A DNA stretch of 10,137 nt from Fidelibacterota bacterium (GTDB lineage Bacteria; Fidelibacterota; UBA2242; JAFGTP01). Location: positions 1-10,137 of the forward strand of contig JAIPJV010000050.1 of the NCBI GenBank assembly GCA_021734005.1, given 5' to 3'. Position 1 is the stretch's first letter. Each line of letters begins with the position of its first letter. This document shows, in pieces, positions 1 through 6,122 of the stretch. A program made the position numbers and the translations under genes. A model generated the notes under the pieces. That model did no database searches. It worked only from the letters and a program-made list of their open reading frames with translations, and was not told the DNA's origin.

Positions 1-320
1 GAGCAGAAGCTAAATATTATCTGCCCCAACGTGTTCAGGAATTAGCCAGTAAGTATAATTTTCGCTATAATCGGGTTTACATTAAATGCCAGAAAACTCT
101 ATGGGGAAGCTGCTCGGGAAAATTGAATATTAATTTGAATCTAAATCTCATGCGTCTTGATCCTGAATTGCGGGATTATGTAATAATGCACGAACTTGTC
201 CATACTGAAATTCGGAATCACAGTGATAAATTCTGGAAGCGATTATCACAATATATTGAACAACCGCGCAAAAAAGCAAAACAACTAAAAGAACATTATC
301 TAAAAAATTATATGCCCTGA
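1..320 (+). CDS. YgjP/DUF45-type zinc metallopeptidase, C-terminal part (5' end outside window)
   Basis: The reading frame is open from the left edge (first full codon at base 3) and gives 105 visible residues, so the true start lies outside the window; the internal TTG at 123 is not the start. Two signatures of the YgjP-like (DUF45, SprT-related) family are visible. The first is WGSCS around visible residues 35-39, followed by an alternating Asn/Leu strand. The second is the zinc site HELVH (bases 189-203), followed after five residues by a third histidine in RNHSDKFW, i.e. HExxH-x5-H. All catalytic residues are present and the protein ends about 30 residues after the zinc site, as is usual for these roughly 230-residue proteins. 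The family is predicted to be a soluble cytoplasmic metallopeptidase; its substrates are not well established. The next gene starts 68 bp downstream on the same strand. Confidence 0.87.
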   Translation, partial: AEAKYYLPQRVQELASKYNFRYNRVYIKCQKTLWGSCSGKLNINLNLNLMRLDPELRDYVIMHELVHTEIRNHSDKFWKRLSQYIEQPRKKAKQLKEHYLKNYMP

Positions 321-321
321 G

Positions 322-327
322 TATAAT
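322..327 (+). promoter_or_regulatory. Possible -10 element of the FMN-binding membrane protein gene
   Basis: A perfect TATAAT lies two bases after the stop codon of the metallopeptidase gene and 61 bp before the next start codon. No good -35 box stands 16-18 bp upstream, so this is only a candidate. Read-through from the metallopeptidase gene is equally possible. Confidence 0.25.
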
Positions 328-388
328 CCGGTCGATTTTTAAAATATTGCTATTCAGTTGACCATTATCAAAAATAAGAAATCAATCT

Positions 389-1531
389 ATGAAAAAAATA
401 CTAATATTGATAACAATAATAACAATTCTGATTCTCGGATTTTTTCTGGGCAGTGAACGGCCCGGTTACGATCATGAACTGGAATTTTCTGAACTATTAC
501 CGGAAGCAAAAAAAATTGAGAAAAACGGTGATGATCTCTTTTTTGCTTACAGCAGTGACAATATAAATGCCTGTCCCTCGGGATTTATTGCTCTGGCTGA
601 ATGCAAAGGCTATTCCGGGCCCATTCAAGTGGCAGTTGCCTATAACATTGATGGAAATATTAAGAAGGTGAAAATTCTGAAACACTCGGAGACGCCCTCA
701 TTTTTTGAAAAAGTGCTGGGGGCCGGATTTATAGAGCAATTTATGAATCAAAAGTATACCAGTCCATGTAATTCCGAAAAAATAGAGACAGTTACCGGAG
801 CCACTCTGACGTCCGATGGTATAATAGGTGCTGTCAGTCGTGCTAATCAAAATATAAGCGAAAATGTTTTTGATGAAAATAATCAGCCGGTTTGTTTTAC
901 CGGATTTCGGGTTGGAATTAAAGAAATTGTTCTTTTCAGCCTTTTTATTTTTGCAATTGTTTTATATTATGTTCCATTCAAAAGAAGAATCAAGGCGCGT
1001 CTTCGTCTAATATTGCAGATATTGTCTTTGATTTTGCTCGGGGTCATATTTACAGAAATGGTATCAATCACTCACATCAACAGTCTGCTAATGGGCTATT
1101 TTCCTGCCAATCAACTTCTCTGGTATCTGCTTTTGGGATTGTTCATAGTTCCTATTTTGATTCTGGGAATCAATCCCTATTTCTTCAATATCTGTCCTTT
1201 TGGCGTTGTTCAGGACTTGCTTGCCAAAATACCTGCAAAAAAATATAATCCAGGCAATTCCAGAGCAGGCAAATTGTTAAGATTTCTTCCTGCTATTCTG
1301 ACCTTGGGAGTAATTTTTTATGCGCTGTTAACCAGAAAGCCGGGATTTTTCGGACATGAAATATTTTCTACAGTTTTTCAATTGCAGGGAAGTGTTTCTT
1401 TGTTTGGTTTGGCCGCTATTATTGTGGTTCTTGCAATTTTTGTGAAAAGACCCTGGTGCCGTTATTTATGTCCTGTGGGAGCCGTCAGCCGCTTTTTAAT
1501 GTTGATTCGGTCGCTATTCAAGAAAGAATAA
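389..1531 (+). CDS. Membrane protein with covalent-FMN domain and degenerate NosR/NapH-like 4Fe-4S module
   Basis: This 380-residue inner-membrane protein probably carries electrons across the membrane. An N-terminal membrane segment (about 3-21) is followed by a periplasmic FMN-binding domain of the RnfG/NqrC/NosR type (about 60-155). It has the GYxGPI strand, the HSETPSFFEKV stretch and the flavinylation motif TVTGATLTS, where Thr139 would be esterified to FMN by an ApbE enzyme. Five further membrane segments follow (about 176-195, 206-225, 241-261, 297-314, 333-352). The cytoplasmic CxxxCP module is incomplete: the second motif is intact (Cys357, Cys361, Pro362), but the first reads F265-xxx-C269-P, and no CxxCxxCxxxCP ferredoxin tail follows. 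The topology predicts both motifs in the cytoplasm and agrees with the basic loop KRRIKAR at 198-204. Four periplasmic cysteines (62, 72, 127, 169) are of unknown use. The ribosome binding site is weak; the ATG is chosen because the membrane segment begins there. It converges with the PLD gene. Confidence 0.85.
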   Translation: MKKILILITIITILILGFFLGSERPGYDHELEFSELLPEAKKIEKNGDDLFFAYSSDNINACPSGFIALAECKGYSGPIQVAVAYNIDGNIKKVKILKHSETPSFFEKVLGAGFIEQFMNQKYTSPCNSEKIETVTGATLTSDGIIGAVSRANQNISENVFDENNQPVCFTGFRVGIKEIVLFSLFIFAIVLYYVPFKRRIKARLRLILQILSLILLGVIFTEMVSITHINSLLMGYFPANQLLWYLLLGLFIVPILILGINPYFFNICPFGVVQDLLAKIPAKKYNPGNSRAGKLLRFLPAILTLGVIFYALLTRKPGFFGHEIFSTVFQLQGSVSLFGLAAIIVVLAIFVKRPWCRYLCPVGAVSRFLMLIRSLFKKE

Positions 1532-1532
1532 A

Positions 1533-2741
1533 TTATTTCTCACCATATTGTTTGGGCTCATATTCTTTGGTGATGTCAATTAAATTAGAATATTTGCTGT
1601 CCCAGCTTTTCTCAAATATATTTTTTAATGTTTTATTGACCTGCTCACTTTTCACAATCAAACCCAGATTCCGGGAACCATAAAAATAATTCTTTTTCCA
1701 GTTACTGGTTCCAACCCAGCTAACATTATCATCAATGACCATAAATTTGCAATGTTCTACCCTTGCAAAAGGTATGTATCCGGAAGTATGCTGGGCAATG
1801 GTCGATAATTTTACATCAACATTGGGTAAGACCTGCAGGCTCTTTAAATAGGGGATTTCATATTCTTTTGTACACCAATCCGAGAGAAGGATTTTTACTT
1901 TTACAGAACGGTTTGCCGCTCTTCTAATCGCATTATCAAGTTTGTGATAATAATCTTTGTAAGCAGAAGGAGAATAGGAAAGGAGTTGAATAGCCACCGA
2001 TTCTTTAGCATTATCAATTGATTCAATTATAGCCAGTTCATCAGCATAAAAATTTTGCGGCATATTAAAGTAGGGACTGGCGGTAGGGAAAAATTCTATA
2101 TTTTCATTGTTAATTTGAATAGTGTGCTTAGTTTTTTGACCATATTTTTGAGTTTTTCGTAGTTTTCCGGTTTTGCTCTGCTGCCAATCGAGTTCAAATA
2201 TTTGGGTCATTTGCTGAGCATATTGTCGGTGTTCAATTTTCAAGCCGGTTTCATGAATATGCTCGAGGGCCCGCCAATCGAAATTTTGACTGCCGATAAA
2301 CACTTTTTCTTTATCAACAATGAAATATTTACTATGCTGGACTCCGTGTTTTTGATTAAAGACTGAGATGATTCTGGTTTCAATATTATCATTTTTTTGT
2401 AATCGTTCAATAGTTCCTGGATAAGTTTTCGCCATATTATTTTCAGCTATCACTCTGATTTTTACACCATGGCTGGCTTTTTTCTCAAGAGCATGGATAA
2501 CTTTTTCCAGATCAGAGTTTTTCTTATTGGCGATATAAAATTGTTCTATATCAATTGTCTTTTGAGCGGAATTGATCATCTCCAGCCAAACTTGAGTTGT
2601 ATTTCTGATTTGCGGATTATCCAGATTGGTTTCGGAAGGAATGCTTTCTACAATCTCAAATTTTTCTTCGGGAATCTGAGAGAATAATACGGTGAAAAGC
2701 AAAAAAATGACGAGAGGATATTTAAAAAGCGATTTTCTCAT
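1533..2741 (-). CDS. Exported phospholipase D superfamily protein, PLD3/PLD4-like
   Basis: This 402-residue protein has an N-terminal signal or anchor (basic MRKSLFK, hydrophobic to about residue 21), so it acts outside the cytoplasm. It contains two complete HKD active sites: His136-x-Lys138-x4-Asp143 followed by GSQNFDWRAL, and His330-x-Lys332-x4-Asp337 followed by GTSNWKKNYF. The flanking text resembles animal PLD3/PLD4 more than cardiolipin synthase: GS.N.DWR.L with E.G after HKD1, IPFARVEH before HKD2, GTSNW..NYF after it, and FEKSWDSKYS near the end. The comparison is from memory, without an alignment. Known PLD3/PLD4 proteins are lumenal 5' exonucleases on single-stranded nucleic acid, also linked to lysosomal lipid synthesis; the bacterial substrate could be nucleic acid or phospholipid. 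The start lies 28 bp after the DAO stop codon with a weak purine-rich leader, so co-transcription is likely. Its TAA is one base from the convergent gene's TAA. Confidence 0.87.
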   Translation of the reverse strand: MRKSLFKYPLVIFLLFTVLFSQIPEEKFEIVESIPSETNLDNPQIRNTTQVWLEMINSAQKTIDIEQFYIANKKNSDLEKVIHALEKKASHGVKIRVIAENNMAKTYPGTIERLQKNDNIETRIISVFNQKHGVQHSKYFIVDKEKVFIGSQNFDWRALEHIHETGLKIEHRQYAQQMTQIFELDWQQSKTGKLRKTQKYGQKTKHTIQINNENIEFFPTASPYFNMPQNFYADELAIIESIDNAKESVAIQLLSYSPSAYKDYYHKLDNAIRRAANRSVKVKILLSDWCTKEYEIPYLKSLQVLPNVDVKLSTIAQHTSGYIPFARVEHCKFMVIDDNVSWVGTSNWKKNYFYGSRNLGLIVKSEQVNKTLKNIFEKSWDSKYSNLIDITKEYEPKQYGEK

Positions 2742-2769
2742 AATTTAACTTTCTTGCTATATTTGATTG

Positions 2770-3918
2770 TTATTCCAATTTTTCCATGCCAGAAAAATCC
2801 CGCTCCGGTGATAATTCTTGCAAAATGTCATCATGTTTGTGGTCTCCGTCAATAAGAACTTCAGAGAGTATTTCTCCCAGGCCAGGCCCTAGCATAAAAC
2901 CATGTCCGCACATTCCGACAGTTAAAAACATATTTTCAATTTTCGGGTCGTATCCTATTATAGGAAAGCCGTCGGGAGTCATCGGGTAAAGACCCCGCCA
3001 GGTTCGCCTTACTCGAATATTTCTCAGGCGGGGATACAGATTCACCATTCTGCGGATAACTTCCGGCAGAAATTTTGATGTACAATTGGTGTCTTTCCCC
3101 GGAATCTTGGGTTTTGGTGTCATGCAGAATACAATTTGCCCCTCTACATTCTGATAGAAGTAATAATTTGCTGAAATATTGCCCTCTCTCAGGTCAATTA
3201 CCATGGGATCGAAAAATCTCTGGACCGGCTCGGTGATGCCGCCTTCGTGAGAATCGGGAAAAACAGGAATATCAGTATCCAGTAATTCGCCAATGTCCCG
3301 GGCATTTCCTCCGGCTGCATTGATGATCAAATCTCCGGAATACTTATTTTTATCAGTGAAGACCGTTTTGATTTTATTAGAATTGGTCTCGAATTTGTGA
3401 ACTTCTTCCTTAAAATGGAAATCAACTCCGGCGTCCAGAGCCAATTTATAAAAAGCATCAGCGACTTTGAGAGGACTTGCCGAACCGTCTTCTGGTGAAT
3501 AGGTGCCGCCGCGGAGACCGGAAGAATTTATTCCTGGCACAAGTTTTTCTACCCGGGAAGGAGGAATCCAATCGATATTTAATTTATAATGTTTTTGCAA
3601 TTCCAGCAGATCCCTTAGATCATTTTCATGTTTTTCTGTATAAACAGCAAAAAGATAACCGCCTCTGTACCAGTCAACATCAAAGCCATATTCAACATCA
3701 ATTCGGCTGACAATATCGATTGTTTTCTGCGATATTTTGATTTTGGCTGGATTAGAATGGGTGGCGCGAATGCCCCCGATTGCAGCCCTATTCTGGCCAC
3801 GACCAACCGAGCAATTTTTCTCCAGTACTGCCACATCAGCTCCTGCCTCAGCCAGATAATAGCTCAGAGGAACTCCTACACTTCCTGCTCCAATTATGAT
3901 AATGTCGTAGTTATTCAT
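2770..3918 (-). CDS. DAO-family FAD-dependent oxidoreductase (sarcosine oxidase beta / HcnC-like subunit)
   Basis: This 382-residue flavoprotein probably oxidises an amino or imino acid at a C-N bond. The N-terminus is a Rossmann fold with GAGSVG (10-15) and Glu33 at the end of the second strand for the FAD ribose. A basic-glycine stretch, NRAAIGGIRATHS (43-55), matches the FAD-contacting region of the DAO family. Towards the C-terminus are RRTWRGLYPMTPDGFPIIG (304-322), with arginines typical of carboxylate binding, and the flavin-contacting GHGFMLGPG (338-346). The length fits the family. I chose the ATG at 3918, not the one at 3951, because the Rossmann strand begins at once, a GGAAG sequence lies just upstream, and the start overlaps the upstream stop as ATGAATAA. 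This 8-bp overlap implies translational coupling to the iron-sulfur subunit. The substrate is unresolved: sarcosine, proline, glycine and opines are all possible. Confidence 0.92.
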   Translation of the reverse strand: MNNYDIIIIGAGSVGVPLSYYLAEAGADVAVLEKNCSVGRGQNRAAIGGIRATHSNPAKIKISQKTIDIVSRIDVEYGFDVDWYRGGYLFAVYTEKHENDLRDLLELQKHYKLNIDWIPPSRVEKLVPGINSSGLRGGTYSPEDGSASPLKVADAFYKLALDAGVDFHFKEEVHKFETNSNKIKTVFTDKNKYSGDLIINAAGGNARDIGELLDTDIPVFPDSHEGGITEPVQRFFDPMVIDLREGNISANYYFYQNVEGQIVFCMTPKPKIPGKDTNCTSKFLPEVIRRMVNLYPRLRNIRVRRTWRGLYPMTPDGFPIIGYDPKIENMFLTVGMCGHGFMLGPGLGEILSEVLIDGDHKHDDILQELSPERDFSGMEKLE

Positions 3919-5986
3919 CGTCTTCCACCGCTTTTTCATTAATGATCGCAAACATTGGTACTTCTCGATCCAAGGGACGCTTGGTGCCCTGCTGGACTTC
4001 TTCCCAATCTACTCCAGCTTTCTGGAAAATTCTGGGTAATAGAGTTGAGCAAGTATTACCACCGCAGGCTCCCATGCCGACTCGAATCTGCTTTAATTGG
4101 TTGACATCCCGGACTCTGTGACTTTTGATATAATCTACAATTTCACCGGCTGATACCATTTCGCACTGGCAAACAATTCCGTCATCAGGAATATATTCAA
4201 ATTCAGCTTTATCCAACGGTTGAGTGGCTTCCTGCTCCTGAATTCGAATTCCGGCAATTTCAGTAGCATTTTCCAGAGAAACACGGGCATTTATAATCCA
4301 GGTTTGGTATTTCCTATTTTGTCTGATCTGCAATACCTCACCTTTCTCCAGATAATGGCCGTCCCGATCAGTCATAGCAATTTTATCTCCCTCTTCAAAG
4401 TCAGGAACGAATTCATGAGGTAAGACAACTTCAGCATATTTTTTATTAATTTTTTTAGCAAGAGTTATGGCCAATCCCGGACAAACGGCCACACACAGGG
4501 TACAGCCTGAGCATTCGCCATGGAATTCGGGCACATCGGTGAGATCGCCTTTGTTTTCGACTAGATCAATAGCATTATTGGGACATACAGAAGTACAGGG
4601 ATTACAGGGGATTTCTTCAACACAATGGATAATGGGTTGAAAGCTATTTTTCAAATGGATTTTTTGCCTGGGGTAAACATCACCGGGTTCACTTTTCAGA
4701 ATTTCTGCTTTTTGATTATAACTTTCGTCAACTTCAATATCTTTACCCAGTTTGCGGCTCATTTCCAATCCGGCAATTCTTCCTCCAAACATTGCGGAGG
4801 AAGCTTCAGCAATTTCTGAAGCATCACCGGCTTTGACTACAGGAAAATCAAATTGGGAAGCTTTATCATAAAATTCATCTACCGGCGACAACCCAACTGC
4901 AATTAAAAGAGTATCAACGGAAAAAGTTTTTGCTGTATCAAGAAGCGGTTGATAATTGTCATTGACTTTGGCAATTGTAACTTTTTCTACTTTCTCTTTA
5001 CCATTTGCAGAAATAATAGTGTGATTGAGGTAGATTGGAACTCCCATACGCCGGATTTTATCAGCGTGAACTTTGTAGCCGGAAACATCATCGAGAATGT
5101 CACAAATACCAGCGACTTCAATACCAGCTTGAAGAGCATGATAGGCTGCAATCAAACCAACATTTCCACTTCCTACAATGAATATTCTTTGTGAAGACTG
5201 CACCATATCTCTGTTGACTAGAGTCTGAAAAGCACCGGCTCCATAAACACCAGGCAGATCATTGCCTTTGAAAACCAGTGATTTTTCACGGGCTCCTGTA
5301 GAAACAACCAGACCTTTAAAATTAATTAAATAATAACTTTTATTATTTTTGAAAATTCCGGCTTTTTTATCTTCAAATATTCCAACTACAGAACTATTTG
5401 TACAAACCCTTACATTGTCAAATTCTCTGACCTGCTGGGCTAATTTTTTACCAATGTCAATGCCCCGGGTTCCAGCATAGCAATCCTTGATCGAGCCGAA
5501 GAATTTATGAGTCTGAAGAACCAGCTTGCCGCCTAAGGCTTCTTTGTCATCGACAAGAGTGACTGAAAATCCCTGCTTGGCCAGTTCGATTGTAGCGTTT
5601 AAACCTGATGGACCTCCTCCAACAACGAGAACATCACAGGAAAATTCCTTTTTCTCAGAAAAATCGAGCCGGTGATCATCAGGAGGCAATTCCGGTAAAT
5701 GTTTCAGAGTCTGAACGTGCATACCTTTCTCCAAAGGAGTAATGCAGGATTTTTTGGGAATTCCATCAATGATCACAGTGCAGTTTGAACACTGGCCATT
5801 TGCACAGAAAATTCCCTTTGGTGAATCTGCTTTTCTATGAATTGAAAAAATTTCTATATCATTTGCGATTAAAGCCGTGGAAACCGGCTCACCTTCGATG
5901 CCATAATATTCCTGGTCATCAAAGTAAAATTTGACTTTTTTACCCGTTTTCTCCTCGAGAATTGGGTGGTTGTGTATTCTTTCCAT
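3911..5986 (-). CDS. Fused iron-sulfur flavoprotein, HcnAB/sarcosine-oxidase-alpha-like electron-transfer subunit
   Basis: This 691-residue protein would accept electrons from the DAO subunit and pass them on. Domains in order: an HcnA/SoxA-type [2Fe-2S] domain (Cys61, 66, 69, 81); a two-dinucleotide FAD/NAD(P) oxidoreductase (VGGGPSG about 122-128 for FAD; VGSGNVG 271-277 for a second nucleotide); a two-cluster ferredoxin (Cys455-x5-Cys461-xx-Cys464-xxx-Cys468-Pro and Cys492-xx-Cys495-xx-Cys498-xxx-Cys502-Pro); a beta-rich linker of about 90 residues; and a BFD-like [2Fe-2S] domain (Cys606, 608, 641, 646) with the GMGACGGNTC signature. HcnA, HcnB and ferredoxin functions, usually separate chains, are thus in one polypeptide. 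I prefer the ATG at 5986 to the TTG at 5992: a GGGAA lies 6 bp before the ATG but abuts the TTG. Acceptors could be NAD(P)+, ferredoxin or a membrane carrier. Its stop overlaps the next start. Confidence 0.92.
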   Translation of the reverse strand: MERIHNHPILEEKTGKKVKFYFDDQEYYGIEGEPVSTALIANDIEIFSIHRKADSPKGIFCANGQCSNCTVIIDGIPKKSCITPLEKGMHVQTLKHLPELPPDDHRLDFSEKKEFSCDVLVVGGGPSGLNATIELAKQGFSVTLVDDKEALGGKLVLQTHKFFGSIKDCYAGTRGIDIGKKLAQQVREFDNVRVCTNSSVVGIFEDKKAGIFKNNKSYYLINFKGLVVSTGAREKSLVFKGNDLPGVYGAGAFQTLVNRDMVQSSQRIFIVGSGNVGLIAAYHALQAGIEVAGICDILDDVSGYKVHADKIRRMGVPIYLNHTIISANGKEKVEKVTIAKVNDNYQPLLDTAKTFSVDTLLIAVGLSPVDEFYDKASQFDFPVVKAGDASEIAEASSAMFGGRIAGLEMSRKLGKDIEVDESYNQKAEILKSEPGDVYPRQKIHLKNSFQPIIHCVEEIPCNPCTSVCPNNAIDLVENKGDLTDVPEFHGECSGCTLCVAVCPGLAITLAKKINKKYAEVVLPHEFVPDFEEGDKIAMTDRDGHYLEKGEVLQIRQNRKYQTWIINARVSLENATEIAGIRIQEQEATQPLDKAEFEYIPDDGIVCQCEMVSAGEIVDYIKSHRVRDVNQLKQIRVGMGACGGNTCSTLLPRIFQKAGVDWEEVQQGTKRPLDREVPMFAIINEKAVEDDE

Positions 5987-6032
5987 TGGCAATTCCCAGA
6001 TTAAATGTTAAAAATCCCTTCAAAATTTGTGC

Positions 6033-6056
6033 AAAATCCGAGCCATTGGCCCGGAT
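6033..6056 (-). terminator. Probable intrinsic terminator after the LptD gene
   Basis: On the minus strand ATCCGGGCC and GGCTCGGAT form a 9-bp stem (one G-U pair in RNA) around an AAT loop, followed by a short T run. It begins about 66 bases past the LptD stop codon and ends before the start of the iron-sulfur flavoprotein gene. The T run is only four bases, one of them paired, so efficiency may be modest. As DNA it is also a near-perfect palindrome, so an operator is the alternative. Confidence 0.5.
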
Positions 6057-6071
6057 GGTAAAATTTATAAT

Positions 6072-6100
6072 ATTATTAATCAGGTAAACTAGATTTTCAA
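6072..6100 (-). promoter_or_regulatory. Possible promoter upstream of the oxidoreductase genes
   Basis: Minus-strand TTGAAA (6100-6095) is followed after 17 bases by AATAAT (6077-6072), within an AT-rich stretch offering other -10 choices. It lies upstream of the hairpin at 6033-6056, so a transcript from here would have to pass the terminator. A second weak candidate, TTGCAC near 6034-6029, lies after the hairpin but has a poor -10. Neither is strong. Confidence 0.22.
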
Positions 6101-6122
6101 AGAGAAAAAGCGTATAACTGGA

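Noticed and set aside
3628..3942. Plus-strand open frame of 104 codons inside the DAO gene
   Set aside because: It lies antisense to strongly conserved FAD-binding sequence, and its translation shows no family motif. It is a shadow of the real gene.
3919..3951. Longer DAO protein beginning at ATG 3951
   Set aside because: The extra 11 residues lie inside the upstream coding region, precede the Rossmann strand without family support, and have no better ribosome binding site.
5987..5992. TTG start two codons upstream for the iron-sulfur flavoprotein
   Set aside because: The only good Shine-Dalgarno sequence (GGGAA) abuts this TTG and is correctly spaced only for the ATG at 5986.
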